DNA of 64,000 bases, taken from contig NZ_CP041692.1 of assembly GCF_007362775.1 (NCBI RefSeq), forward strand, positions 2,170,001 through 2,234,000, written 5' to 3'. Below the pieces are notes generated by a model. That model worked only from the letters and a program-made list of their open reading frames with translations. It ran no database searches and was not told the origin of the DNA. Within the stretch, counting starts at the first letter, position 1. Every line of letters starts with the position of its first letter. Source of the DNA: Microlunatus elymi (GTDB lineage: Bacteria > Actinomycetota > Actinomycetes > Propionibacteriales > Propionibacteriaceae). Made by a program: the position numbers and the translations under genes. Positions 18,346 through 27,016 of this stretch are shown here, one piece after another.

Positions 18346-19398
18346 ATGCTTGACGATCGCAAGCTCGAAGTCCTCCGGGCGATCGTCACCGACTACGTTT
18401 CCAGTCAGGAGCCGGTCGGCTCCAAAGCCCTGGTCGATCGGCACGATCTCGGGGTCTCGCCCGCCACCGTACGCAACGACATGGCGGTGCTGGAGGAAGA
18501 GGGCTACATCACCCAGCCGCACACCAGCGCCGGCCGGATCCCGACCGACAAGGGGTATCGGCTGTTCGTCGACCGGCTCGGCTCGGTCAAACCGCTGTCG
18601 ACCGCCGAACGGCGGGCGATCCAGACGTTCCTGTCCGGCGCCCTCGACCTCGACGACGTGCTGAGCCGCACCGTACGGTTGCTGGCCCAGGTCACCCAGC
18701 AGGTCGCGATCGTGCAGTATCCGACCCTCTCGCACGCGACCGTCCGGCATGTCGAGGTGGTGTCGCTGTCCACCCAGCGGCTGATGCTGGTGATGATCAG
18801 CTCGACCGGCCGGGTGGAGCAGCGGCTGGTCGAGGTGGCCGAGGTCGACGAGGAGGAGCTCGCGCTGCTGCGTACGTTGCTCAACGAGGCCGTCGTGGGG
18901 CAGACCACCGGCGAGGCGGTGCGGACCCTCAGCGGGGTGCTCGCCGACGCCGAGTTGGCCGACGGCGTGGTCTCGCCGACCGCTCAGGCGGTCGCCTCCA
19001 GTGCGACCGCGCGACTGTCGGTGGCGACGCTGCTGGAGATGCTGGGCAGCGACCGGAGCAGCCGGGTGGTGGTCGGCGGGGTGCAGAACCTGACCCGGCT
19101 GACCGACGAGTTCGAGACCACCGTCAAGCCGGTGCTGGAGGCGCTGGAGGAACAGGTGGTCCTGCTCAAACTGCTCGGCGAGGTGACCGATCCCGATATC
19201 GTCACGGTGCGGATCGGTCAGGAGAATCCGTACGAGAGGCTGCAGACGACCTCGGTCGTCTCCACCGCGTACGGCAGTCAGGCCGACAGCTGGGCAACGC
19301 TGGGTATCGTCGGACCGACGCGGATGGACTATCCCTCGACGATGGCCTCGGTTCGCGCCGTGGCCCGCTACGTCGGCCGATTCCTCACCCAGAGCTGA
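18346..19398 (+). CDS. hrcA: heat-inducible transcription repressor HrcA
   Basis: The 350-residue repressor starts at ATG 18346 behind a strong AGGGGAGGG ribosome binding site. The N-terminal winged helix includes [39 protein letters not shown] and the [14 protein letters not shown] motif diagnostic of HrcA. The middle GAF-like domain contains LPTLS-like [11 protein letters not shown], and the C-terminus has IGQENPYE and GPTRMDYP. HrcA binds CIRCE and needs GroEL to fold. An upstream in-frame GTG-like extension is not conserved. It forms an operon with dnaJ, 50 bp downstream. Confidence 0.97.
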   Translation: MLDDRKLEVLRAIVTDYVSSQEPVGSKALVDRHDLGVSPATVRNDMAVLEEEGYITQPHTSAGRIPTDKGYRLFVDRLGSVKPLSTAERRAIQTFLSGALDLDDVLSRTVRLLAQVTQQVAIVQYPTLSHATVRHVEVVSLSTQRLMLVMISSTGRVEQRLVEVAEVDEEELALLRTLLNEAVVGQTTGEAVRTLSGVLADAELADGVVSPTAQAVASSATARLSVATLLEMLGSDRSSRVVVGGVQNLTRLTDEFETTVKPVLEALEEQVVLLKLLGEVTDPDIVTVRIGQENPYERLQTTSVVSTAYGSQADSWATLGIVGPTRMDYPSTMASVRAVARYVGRFLTQS

Positions 19399-19448
19399 CC
19401 CGGCCAGCACGTCATGAAACACCACGACAAGGAAACGTTCACGCACTC

Positions 19449-20630
19449 ATGAGCTCTGACTACTACCAGATCCTCGGTGTCTCGACCGACGCCGGCGCCG
19501 ACGAGATCAAGAAGGCGTACCGGCGCAAGGCCCGGGAGATGCACCCGGACGTGTCCGACGACCCGGACGCGGCGACCAAGTTCAAGGAAGTCAGCCAGGC
19601 CTACGAGGTGCTGTCCGATCCGCAGAAGCGGGAGCTGTACGACCGCGGCGGCGACCCGTTCGGCAACGGCGGGATGGGCGGCTTCGGGTTCAACGGCGGC
19701 GGCGGCTTCGGCACCGCAGGCGGGTTCGACTTCACCAACCTGGTCGATGCGATGTTCGGTCAGCAGACCGCGCGCGGACCCCGTCCCCGGGTGCGTCGCG
19801 GCCAGAACGCGCTGGTCCGGATGAGCCTGGAACTGGCCGAGGCGGCGTTCGGGGTGACCAAGCCGATCACCGTCGACACCGCTGTGCTCTGCCCCCGCTG
19901 CAACGGCAAGGGATCGGAGACCGGGGCCGAGCCGGTGACCTGCGCGACCTGCCGCGGGCAGGGCGAGGTGACCCACATCCAACGGTCCTTCATCGGCGAC
20001 ATCCGCACCACCCAGGCCTGCCCGACCTGCGGCGGCTACGGCTCGGTGATCCCCGATCCCTGCGTGGAGTGCTCCGGCGACGGCCGGGTCCGCTCGACCC
20101 GGACCATCACGGTCAAGGTGCCGGCCGGCGTGTCCACCGGCAATCGGATCCACCTGGCCAGCCACGGCGAGGTCGGCCCCGGCGGCGGCCCGGCCGGTGA
20201 CCTGTACGTCGAGGTGCACGTCAACCCGCACGAGCTGTTCAAGCGGGACGGCGACAACCTGGAGATGGTGGTCAAGCTGCCGATGACGGCGGCCGCGCTG
20301 GGCACCGAGCTGGACCTGCCCACCCTGGAGGCCGACCTGCCGGATGCGGATCCGGACAAGACGACGGTCCGGCTGACCGTGCCGGCCGGCACCCAGTCCG
20401 GGACCCGGCTCACCGTCGACGACGCCGGCGTACCCAAACTGCGGTCGAACTCCCGCGGCGATCTCGGCGTCACGCTGCTGGTGCAGACGCCGACCAAGCT
20501 GGACGACGAACAGCGTGAGTTGCTGCGCAAGCTGGCCGAGGTGCGCGAGGAGACCCGCCCCGAGGGCGCGGTGCAGAAGCACGGTCGCGGCGTCTTCTCC
20601 CGCCTCCGCGACGCCTTCGCCAACCAGTAA
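19449..20630 (+). CDS. dnaJ: chaperone protein DnaJ (type I)
   Basis: The 393-residue co-chaperone has a J domain (residues 3-70) with the HPD motif in [10 protein letters not shown] Gly/Phe-rich region follows, then four zinc-finger repeats [24 protein letters not shown] and CVECSGDG. C-terminal substrate-binding domains end the protein. It stimulates DnaK ATPase and delivers unfolded clients. This is the hrcA-linked DnaJ2-type actinobacterial copy and not one next to dnaK. Regulation by CIRCE upstream of hrcA is likely. All zinc cysteines are present. Confidence 0.97.
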   Translation: MSSDYYQILGVSTDAGADEIKKAYRRKAREMHPDVSDDPDAATKFKEVSQAYEVLSDPQKRELYDRGGDPFGNGGMGGFGFNGGGGFGTAGGFDFTNLVDAMFGQQTARGPRPRVRRGQNALVRMSLELAEAAFGVTKPITVDTAVLCPRCNGKGSETGAEPVTCATCRGQGEVTHIQRSFIGDIRTTQACPTCGGYGSVIPDPCVECSGDGRVRSTRTITVKVPAGVSTGNRIHLASHGEVGPGGGPAGDLYVEVHVNPHELFKRDGDNLEMVVKLPMTAAALGTELDLPTLEADLPDADPDKTTVRLTVPAGTQSGTRLTVDDAGVPKLRSNSRGDLGVTLLVQTPTKLDDEQRELLRKLAEVREETRPEGAVQKHGRGVFSRLRDAFANQ

Positions 20631-20631
20631 G

Positions 20632-20685
20632 CCGACTTGTCAGCGCGTAGTTGGGCTATAACCCAACTACCTTCTGACAACTCGG
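20632..20685. repeat. 54-nt palindromic element, family A copy 3
   Basis: Arms 20632-20655 and 20662-20685 flank the loop CTATAA, the same loop as copy 2. The ends are CCGACTTGTCAG and CTGACAACTCGG. The inner stem TAGTTGGG/CCCAACTA differs from copies 2, 4 and 5. It separates dnaJ from rsmE on the same strand, two bases after the dnaJ stop, and could modulate read-through. Confidence 0.92.
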
Positions 20686-20700
20686 GAGAGAGAGTGAGGC

Positions 20701-21432
20701 GTGGTGACCGATCCGGTGTTTCTGGGGGAGTTGGACGACCCGTTACCGGTGGTCGGGTCGTCGGTGCGGCTGGACGGAGCCGAGGGACGTCACGCCGCGA
20801 CGGTACGGCGGATCGGGCCGGGTGAGTCGGTGGTGATCAGTGACGGTGCCGGCCGTGGCGTACGCGGTCCGGTGACGGAAGCGACCAAATCCGGCATCAC
20901 CGTACGGGTCGAGCAGACCATGATCGCCGACGAGCCACCGATCAAGATCACCGTGGCCCAGGCACTGGCCAAGGGCGATCGTTCCGACATCGCGCTGGAG
21001 ATGATCACCGAGCTCGGTGCGACCAAGATCATCCCCTGGCAGGCGTCCCGATCGATCGTCCGCTGGCAAGGGGAGCGAGCGCAGAAATCCCAAGCCAAGT
21101 GGGAAAGTACGGTTCGCGAGGCGACGAAGCAGTCCCGCCGGCTGCGGGTGCCGCAGGTGACCGCGATCGCGTCGACCAAGCAACTGGCGACCATGATCGA
21201 CGATCATGACCTGACGCTGATCCTGCACGAGGAGGCGAAGATCAAGTTCGCCGAGGTGGAGCTGCCGGATGTCGGCAGGATCATGATCATCGTCGGCCCG
21301 GAGGGTGGCATCGCTCCGGACGAGTTGGACAGTTTCGTTGTGGCCGGCGGACGGCCGGTGCTGATCAGCGACGGGGTGCTGCGCACCTCGACCGCGGCTG
21401 CGGTGGCGATCTCTGGCATCCTCTTGCGGTGA
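20701..21432 (+). CDS. rsmE: 16S rRNA (uracil-1498-N3)-methyltransferase RsmE
   Basis: The 243-residue SPOUT-class methyltransferase has an N-terminal PUA-like domain (GRHAATVRRIGPGE, VISDGAGRG). Its C-terminal trefoil-knot region shows MITELGATKIIPWQASRS, KQSRRLRVPQV, IIVGPEGGIAPDEL and LRTSTAA. RsmE methylates U1498 of 16S rRNA using SAM. GTG starts at 20701 or 20704 are both possible. It overlaps tgt by 4 bp. The dnaJ-rsmE neighbourhood is conserved in actinobacteria. Confidence 0.95.
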   Translation: MVTDPVFLGELDDPLPVVGSSVRLDGAEGRHAATVRRIGPGESVVISDGAGRGVRGPVTEATKSGITVRVEQTMIADEPPIKITVAQALAKGDRSDIALEMITELGATKIIPWQASRSIVRWQGERAQKSQAKWESTVREATKQSRRLRVPQVTAIASTKQLATMIDDHDLTLILHEEAKIKFAEVELPDVGRIMIIVGPEGGIAPDELDSFVVAGGRPVLISDGVLRTSTAAAVAISGILLR

Positions 21433-22676
21433 CCGAGACCGTGCCGTTTTCCTTCACCCCGCAGGCCGAGCTGCCCGACAGTCAGGGGCGGACCGGCGTG
21501 ATTCACACCCCGCACGGTGACATCTCCACCCCCGCCTTCACCCCGGTCGGCACCAAGGCCACCATCAAGGCGGTGCTGCCGGAGTCGATGGCAGAGTTGG
21601 GCGCGCAGGCGCTGCTGGCCAACGCGTACCACCTGTTTCTGCAGCCGGGATCGGACATCGTCGACGAGGCGGGCGGGCTCGGAGTCTTCATGAACTGGCC
21701 GGGTCCGACCTACACCGACAGCGGCGGCTTCCAGGTGATGAGCCTCGGCAGCGGGCACAAGAAGGTGATCTCGATGAACCTGCCCGGCTCGACCGACCGG
21801 CCGCAGGAGGTGTTCTCGTCGTCGGGCAAGTCCGGCAAGCTGGTCAAGATCGACGACGACGGCGTCACCTTCACTTCGCACATCGACGGTTCCAAGCATC
21901 GCTTCACCCCGGAGATCTCGATGCGGATCCAGCACCAGCTCGGCGCCGACGTGATGTTCTGCTTCGACGAACTGACGACGCTGTCCGACCCGCGGGAGTA
22001 TCAGGAGTTGTCGCTGGACCGGACGCTGGCGTGGGCGCAGCGCTGCCTGGACGAGCACGTCCGGCTGACCGCCGAACGCAGCCACCGTCCGTACCAGGCG
22101 CTCTTCGGCGTGGTCCAGGGTGCGCACTACGAGGACCTCCGCCGGAAGGCGACCCGTGATCTTGTCGCGCTGCGATCGGCCGATGATCAACAACGCCCGT
22201 TCGACGGCTACGGGATCGGCGGTGCGCTGGAGAAGGAGAACCTCGGCACCATCGTCGGCTGGGTCTGCTCCGAACTGCCCGCCGAAGCTCCCCGGCATCT
22301 GCTCGGCATCTCCGAACCCGACGACTTCTTTGCTGCCGTTGAGAACGGCGCCGACACCTTCGACTGCGTCTCGCCCGCGAGAGTGGCCCGCAACGCCGCT
22401 CTCTACAGCCGTGACGGCCGATTCAACGTCAACACCGCGGCGAACCGGCGCAACTTCGCACCCGTCGACGAGGACTGCGACTGCTACACCTGCACCCACT
22501 ACACCCGGGCCTACCTGCATCACCTGTTCAAGGCGCACGAGATGCTGGCCAACACGCTGGCCACCATCCACAACGAACGCTTCATCGTGCGGTTGGTCGA
22601 CGACATCCGCGGTGCCATCGCGGGCGGCTACTTCGCCGACTTCAAGATCGAGTTCCTCGGCCGCTATTACGGCTGA
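21429..22676 (+). CDS. tgt: tRNA-guanine(34) transglycosylase
   Basis: The 415-residue TIM-barrel enzyme contains YTDSGGFQVMSLG with the general-base Asp region and the catalytic nucleophile region MFCFDELTT. It also has GVVQGAHYEDLR, YGIGGALEKE and the zinc site CDCYTCTHYTRAYLHH. It exchanges G34 of GUN-anticodon tRNAs for queuine or preQ1. No queuosine synthesis genes are nearby, so salvage of queuine or preQ1 is implied. A 20-25 residue insert between the barrel strands (PGSTDRPQEVFSSSG) is slightly longer than in E. coli. The GTG start overlaps the rsmE stop. Confidence 0.95.
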   Translation: MTETVPFSFTPQAELPDSQGRTGVIHTPHGDISTPAFTPVGTKATIKAVLPESMAELGAQALLANAYHLFLQPGSDIVDEAGGLGVFMNWPGPTYTDSGGFQVMSLGSGHKKVISMNLPGSTDRPQEVFSSSGKSGKLVKIDDDGVTFTSHIDGSKHRFTPEISMRIQHQLGADVMFCFDELTTLSDPREYQELSLDRTLAWAQRCLDEHVRLTAERSHRPYQALFGVVQGAHYEDLRRKATRDLVALRSADDQQRPFDGYGIGGALEKENLGTIVGWVCSELPAEAPRHLLGISEPDDFFAAVENGADTFDCVSPARVARNAALYSRDGRFNVNTAANRRNFAPVDEDCDCYTCTHYTRAYLHHLFKAHEMLANTLATIHNERFIVRLVDDIRGAIAGGYFADFKIEFLGRYYG

Positions 22677-22763
22677 CCCGCTGCCGGCGATCGACACGTC
22701 CGTTGGCGGGCGGTTCGACCGCGATGTGACCGTCCTGAGAGTCCGTCCGCCGGGGACGTGAAC

Positions 22764-22782
22764 TACTACATACTTTGTCGTA
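22764..22782. promoter_or_regulatory. candidate BlaI/MecI-type inverted repeat
   Basis: TACTACA (22764-22770), five bases, then TGTCGTA (22776-22782): an inverted repeat with one mismatch. It resembles the TACTACA/TGTAGTA half-sites of BlaI-type repressors. It lies 45 bp upstream of the secreted phosphodiester-glycosidase-like gene. No BlaI-like gene is in the window. Confidence 0.35.
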
Positions 22783-22827
22783 GCTTGGTGGTTCGGTAGC
22801 CAGGAGATCGCTGGAGGCGGAGGACTC

Positions 22828-23997
22828 GTGTCGGCTCGATCCGCTCGTCACGGTGCTGCAGTACGGCGTCGGTCGCGCGCGGTGCGGATCGGCGCGATCG
22901 TCCTGGTCGTGCTGTTGCTCTTTCCGGTCGCCTCGCTGGGCCGGGCGCTGACGGAACCGGGAGCCGCCCCGTTGACCGTACGCACGGTCGATTGGGTTCG
23001 TGATCACGGCGGCGGCCCGATCGTCGATGCGATCGAGAACTGGTTCTACAGCCGTCATCATGCCGCCGACGTGCCGCCGACACCGTCGGAGCTTCCGGTC
23101 GCACCGAGAACCGATCGGCCCGACTGCGCCGGACGGTCGGCCTGCCGACTCGGGCCTCCGCCCGGCATCGTGCCGGTGTCGCCGGCGCTGCATCCGTTGC
23201 CCGCCGAGGGTCGCTGGCGTTTGGGACGGTTGTCCGCTTCGGGCAAGCCGGCGATGTGGACGACGTACTTCCGGCCCCAGCCGCGCTATCCCGGCATGCT
23301 GGCGGCGGTCGCCGAATTTCCCCGCGGTCGCACTACCGCTCATCTGGTCGCCGGCACGATCGAACCTGGGGTTGGGCATTGGCCCGGCTCGGCGTCGGTG
23401 CCCGCGCGGCAGGTGCCGAGTCTGGTGGCGATCTTCAACGGTGGTTGGCGTTTCCGCGATGCGCGCGGCGGCTTCATGATCGGCGACCGTGCGGATCCGC
23501 CCATGATCAACGGGTTGGCCACCGCGGTGATCACCGAGAGCGGTCAGCTGCAGGTGCGACGCTGGAGCAGCGGCGCACGTCTGCCGGACATCGCCGCGGC
23601 CCGGCAGAATCTGCACCTGATCGTGGATCACGGGCAGCCGGTCGCCGGCCTGAGCCGAGACAATGGCGACTTGTGGGGTAGCGCGCACAACCAACTCCAG
23701 TACACCGCTCGCACCGGACTCGGTGTCGACGCCGCGGGCGACGCGATCTTCATCGCCGGCACCAACATGAACCTCACCGGACTCGCACTCGCGTTCCAGA
23801 AGGTCCACGCGATCACCGCGATGGAACTCGACATCCATCCCTCGATCACCTTCTTCACTGCCTGGAAACCCGATCCGCGCGGGATCAATCGGCCGACCAA
23901 GCTGTTGCCGACGATGCATCGCTCGCCCGACCGATTCCTGAAACCCGACCAGCGGGACTTCTTCTACCTCACCCTTCCCGGCCCGAAGGTGAGCTGA
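22828..23997 (+). CDS. phosphodiester-glycosidase-family secreted/membrane-anchored protein
   Basis: The 389-residue protein has an N-terminal Arg-rich stretch and a single hydrophobic segment (residues 24-40), so it is exported and perhaps membrane anchored. The following region is Pro-rich. The C-terminal half (about 215-385) contains LVAIFNGGWRFRDARGGFMI, TGLGVDAAGDAIFIAGTNMN and AMELDIHPSITFF, the pattern of the NAGPA/phosphodiester glycosidase domain. That domain often acts on envelope glycopolymers. The start is GTG at 22828, preceded by GGAGGCGGAGG. The substrate is unknown. Confidence 0.8.
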   Translation: MSARSARHGAAVRRRSRAVRIGAIVLVVLLLFPVASLGRALTEPGAAPLTVRTVDWVRDHGGGPIVDAIENWFYSRHHAADVPPTPSELPVAPRTDRPDCAGRSACRLGPPPGIVPVSPALHPLPAEGRWRLGRLSASGKPAMWTTYFRPQPRYPGMLAAVAEFPRGRTTAHLVAGTIEPGVGHWPGSASVPARQVPSLVAIFNGGWRFRDARGGFMIGDRADPPMINGLATAVITESGQLQVRRWSSGARLPDIAAARQNLHLIVDHGQPVAGLSRDNGDLWGSAHNQLQYTARTGLGVDAAGDAIFIAGTNMNLTGLALAFQKVHAITAMELDIHPSITFFTAWKPDPRGINRPTKLLPTMHRSPDRFLKPDQRDFFYLTLPGPKVS

Positions 23998-24104
23998 GCC
24001 GGGTCGATGGTGCCTGCGGAAAGTGCGAAAAACGTAGGACGGGATGGCATCAAACCCAGGAAATCGGGGTGTTCATACCATCCAGACCGACGTTCTTACC
24101 GGTC

Positions 24105-24170
24105 CGCGTGTCGCTCCGGCCTTCGGGTGTGCCCGGTGACACGTGGGTAAACCTGGATCCGGGGGTAAAC
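24105..24170. other. 293-bp gap: small hairpin and duplicated GGGTAAAC
   Basis: In the interval 23998-24290 the only structure I see is CGTGTC (24107-24112) pairing with GACACG (24138-24143). This is followed by two copies of GGGTAAAC (24145-24152, 24163-24170). They could be part of a structured leader or protein binding sites for the gene at 24291. No known riboswitch signature was recognised. Confidence 0.3.
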
Positions 24171-24290
24171 AGCTGGGGGAGGGCCGCGGACAACCGACGC
24201 GCCGCTCGTACGGTGATCGACATGGACGAACCGGATCTGGTCGCTAAGAGCGCCGGATATCAACATCTGCCAGGGAGGCGGAGCAAGCTG

Positions 24291-24746
24291 ATGAACAGCG
24301 TGGTGCCGACAGTGGTCAAGGCCTTCTTCATGGTCGTGCTGCACACTCCGCTGCATCCGCTGCTGAGCAGCCGCTGGGCCTCGCTGGAGTTCACCGGGCA
24401 CAAGACCGGGAAGGTCTATCACACGCCGATCGCGTACTTCCGCGACGGCGATCGGGTCTACATCACCACCGGTTCTCGCTGGTGGCGCAACCTGCGCAAC
24501 GGCGCCCAGGTGCGGCTGCTGATCCGGCTCAAGGCGTACGTGGGCCACGCCGAGGTGATCGCCGACCCGGCCGAGGCCGCTCGCCGGCTGCGCCAGATCC
24601 TGGACGCGGTCCCGCAGCTGGCCTATCCCGGCGACGTACGCATCGTCAACGGCACAGTCAGCGATGCCGAACTCGACCGAGTGATCGCAGCCGGCCGGAA
24701 GGTGATCGAGATCAGGCTCGATCGCAATCCAGACCGGGCGTCGTGA
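24291..24746 (+). CDS. deazaflavin-dependent nitroreductase-family (DUF385) protein
   Basis: The 151-residue product has a split-barrel flavin-binding fold. Characteristic segments are LEFTGHKTGKVYHTPIAYF, GDRVYITTGSRWWRNLRNG and VRLLIRLKAYVGHAEVIAD, as in F420-dependent Ddn-like nitroreductases. These use coenzyme F420 or bind quinones. ATG at 24291 has GGGAGG 12 nt upstream; ATG 24222 would add 23 residues. It is followed 30 bp later by the DUF5709 gene. Confidence 0.82.
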   Translation: MNSVVPTVVKAFFMVVLHTPLHPLLSSRWASLEFTGHKTGKVYHTPIAYFRDGDRVYITTGSRWWRNLRNGAQVRLLIRLKAYVGHAEVIADPAEAARRLRQILDAVPQLAYPGDVRIVNGTVSDAELDRVIAAGRKVIEIRLDRNPDRAS

Positions 24747-24776
24747 TCGTGACCGACCCATGGCAGGCTGACGCCC

Positions 24777-25196
24777 ATGAGTGATCGCAACCTCGACCCG
24801 AATGAATACGACGAGGTGCCCGACGCGTCGGAACAGCTGGACCAGATCCAGCCCGACGACTCGTTGGAGGACCGCGGCGTCGACGACGTGCTGGACGAGG
24901 GCCTGACCACGCCCGAGCGCTGGTCCGTGCTCGAACGTCACGGCGACCACGAAACGCTGGACCAGCGGCTGTCGGAGGAACAAGCCGACGACACCGAGGA
25001 GGACGAGGACGCCGAGTACGACGATTTCCTCGACGACGGTGAGGTGGGTAGCCAACGCGCCGGTCGCCTGGTCGATCCCAACGGCGGCTCCGGCGAAGAC
25101 GACGAGTCCGAGCTGTACGGGACCGATGTCGGCATCGACGGCGCCGCCGCCAGCGCTGAAGAGGCGGCCGTCCACGTCGTCGACGACGACCGCTGA
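24777..25196 (+). CDS. acidic DUF5709-type protein
   Basis: The 139-residue, strongly acidic protein has no membrane segment. The pattern NLDPNEYDEVPDASEQLD, DDSLEDRGVDDVLDEG, TTPERWS and LDQRLSEEQ is typical of the actinobacterial DUF5709 family. Its function is unknown. A run of Asp/Glu (DDTEEDEDAEYDDF) fills the centre. It is codirectional with the gene upstream and separated from phoH by palindrome B2. Confidence 0.82.
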   Translation: MSDRNLDPNEYDEVPDASEQLDQIQPDDSLEDRGVDDVLDEGLTTPERWSVLERHGDHETLDQRLSEEQADDTEEDEDAEYDDFLDDGEVGSQRAGRLVDPNGGSGEDDESELYGTDVGIDGAAASAEEAAVHVVDDDR

Positions 25197-25230
25197 TCGC
25201 TCCTGGAGCCGGTCGGGGAGTGGCGATGAG

Positions 25231-25296
25231 ATTTGTCTACGCGTCGGCCGGGTCGGGGCGTTTCCGGTCGAATCCGGGCAACGCGTAGACAGAAAT
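25231..25296. repeat. palindromic element, family B copy 2
   Basis: Arms GTCTACGCGT (25235-25244) and ACGCGTAGAC (25281-25290) flank a 36-nt spacer. Arm core and spacer length equal those of copy 1 at 17196. The third arm position differs (GTAT versus GTCT) and its partner changes too (ATAC versus AGAC), keeping the pairing. It sits in front of phoH. Confidence 0.8.
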
Positions 25297-25329
25297 CATC
25301 GTCCGCCGGCCGCGTAATGGCTTGGGCTG

Positions 25330-26466
25330 GTGACTGCTGCATCACTAGACTCCAAGCATCATTCCCGGACCGGATGCGAGGAAGTTCTGAGTAGCACACA
25401 GCGATCGGCCGCCGCGACGACAACAGATGCGACCCAGTTGGCCGGCGCCGCCCCCGTTGGCGCGGGCGAGGAGTCGGATCAAGGACGCGACGCGCGGAAG
25501 GTCACGATCCCGACATCGATCAACATGGTCAGCGTGCTCGGGCCGGGAGACGCATTCCTGCGCATCCTGGAACGCGACCTGGCTGCCGACATCCACGTAC
25601 GCGGCAATGAGATCACCCTCAGCGGCGATCCGTCCGCGACCGCGATGGGAGCCGACGTACTCGGCGAGATCGTCACCATCGTCAGGACCGGGCAGGGCAT
25701 GACAGCCGACGGCGTCGAACGACTGGTCGGCATGATCGCCGATCGCGAGGACGCCCGGCCGTCGGATGTGCTGACGCACAACATCCTGTCCAGCCGCGGC
25801 AAGACGATCCGGCCCAAGACGCTGAACCAGAAGCGCTACGTGGACGCGATCGACAAGCACACCGTGGTCTTCGGCATCGGCCCGGCCGGCACCGGCAAGA
25901 CCTACCTCGCCGTCGCCAAGGCCGTCCAGGCGCTGCAGAACAAGGACGTCAACCGGATCATCCTGACTCGGCCGGCGGTCGAGGCCGGCGAGCATCTGGG
26001 CTACCTGCCGGGAACCCTGAGCGACAAGATCGATCCCTACCTGCGGCCGCTGTACGACGCGCTGCACGACATGGTCGATCCGGAGTCCATCCCGCGGCTG
26101 CTGACCTCGGGCACGATCGAGGTCGCGCCGCTGGCCTACATGCGCGGACGCAGCCTCAACGACGCGTTCATCATCCTGGATGAGGCGCAGAACACGTCGA
26201 TGGAACAGATGAAGATGTTCCTGACCCGGCTCGGCTTCAACTCCAAGATGGTGGTCACCGGCGACATCACTCAGGTCGACCTGCCCGGTGGCACCCGCAG
26301 CGGTCTGCGGGCGGTTCAGAACATCCTCGACACCGTCGAGGACATCGCCTTCTGCAACCTGACCAACCACGACGTCGTCCGCAACAAGCTGGTCGGCCGG
26401 ATCGTCGCCGCCTACGACAAGTTCGAGGCGCGGAATCCGAGCCCGTCGAACGGGAGCCGACGATGA
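25330..26466 (+). CDS. phoH: PhoH-family ATPase
   Basis: The protein is a P-loop NTPase of the PhoH type: VVFGIGPAGTGKTYLAVAKAV (Walker A), ILTRPAVEAGEHLG, FIILDEAQNTS (Walker B) and VVTGDITQVDLP. An N-terminal KH-like region spans about residues 60-130. It heads the phoH-ybeY-CBS-cdd-era operon that links RNA processing and ribosome maturation. The start is uncertain. GTG 25330 gives 378 residues, but a TAGACT -10-like box at 25347-25352 lies inside that frame, and an in-frame CTG at 25387 has GAGGAAG just upstream, giving 359 residues. Confidence 0.93.
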   Translation: MTAASLDSKHHSRTGCEEVLSSTQRSAAATTTDATQLAGAAPVGAGEESDQGRDARKVTIPTSINMVSVLGPGDAFLRILERDLAADIHVRGNEITLSGDPSATAMGADVLGEIVTIVRTGQGMTADGVERLVGMIADREDARPSDVLTHNILSSRGKTIRPKTLNQKRYVDAIDKHTVVFGIGPAGTGKTYLAVAKAVQALQNKDVNRIILTRPAVEAGEHLGYLPGTLSDKIDPYLRPLYDALHDMVDPESIPRLLTSGTIEVAPLAYMRGRSLNDAFIILDEAQNTSMEQMKMFLTRLGFNSKMVVTGDITQVDLPGGTRSGLRAVQNILDTVEDIAFCNLTNHDVVRNKLVGRIVAAYDKFEARNPSPSNGSRR

Positions 26467-27014
26467 CGGTGGAGATCAACAACGAGTCCGGTCTGGAGGC
26501 CGACAGTACGGGCTTGGTCCGGCTCGCCGAATTCGCCCTGTCCCAGTTGCGGATCCATCCGCAAGCCGAGTTGTCGATCTTGCTGGTGGACACCGACACG
26601 ATGTCGGCCTACCACGAGAAGTACATGGGCGAGCCCGGCCCGACCGACGTGCTGAGCTTCCCGATGGACGAGCTGCGGATCCCGGCCGACGACGACGAAC
26701 CGCCGATCGGTCTGCTCGGCGACATCGTGCTCTGCCCGGCCGTGACCAGCAAGCAGGCAAAGGAAAACGGCCGTACGCCGGATGCCGAGGCCGAATATCT
26801 GCTCGTCCACGGACTGTTGCACCTGCTCGGGTTTGATCATGCCGAGCCGGAGGAGAAGGCCGAGATGTTCGGCCTCAAGGACAAGTTGTTGGCGCGGTGG
26901 GATGCCGAGCGTGGCACCGCCGTGCACGGCCCGTCCGGTACGACCCCGCGGCCGGGGACCGGCCCGTCGGATCGCACCGCGTCGAGCCAAGCACGTACCC
27001 ACCCGGCTGGTTGA
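26463..27014 (+). CDS. ybeY: endoribonuclease YbeY (rRNA maturation factor)
   Basis: The 183-residue protein carries the UPF0054 zinc motif HGLLHLLGFDH (HxxxHxxxxxH) near residue 120, and EKYMGEPGPTDVLSFPMD upstream. YbeY is a metal-dependent single-strand RNase involved in 16S rRNA 3'-end maturation and ribosome quality control. It starts at ATG 26463, overlapping the phoH stop by 4 bp. The last 35 residues (TAVHGPSGTTPRPG onward) are a low-complexity tail not typical of the family. Confidence 0.95.
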   Translation: MTVEINNESGLEADSTGLVRLAEFALSQLRIHPQAELSILLVDTDTMSAYHEKYMGEPGPTDVLSFPMDELRIPADDDEPPIGLLGDIVLCPAVTSKQAKENGRTPDAEAEYLLVHGLLHLLGFDHAEPEEKAEMFGLKDKLLARWDAERGTAVHGPSGTTPRPGTGPSDRTASSQARTHPAG

Positions 27015-27016
27015 TC

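Noticed and set aside
24105-24170. Riboswitch upstream of the deazaflavin-type gene
   Set aside because: Only a 6-bp stem and a repeated GGGTAAAC; I could not match any known riboswitch core.
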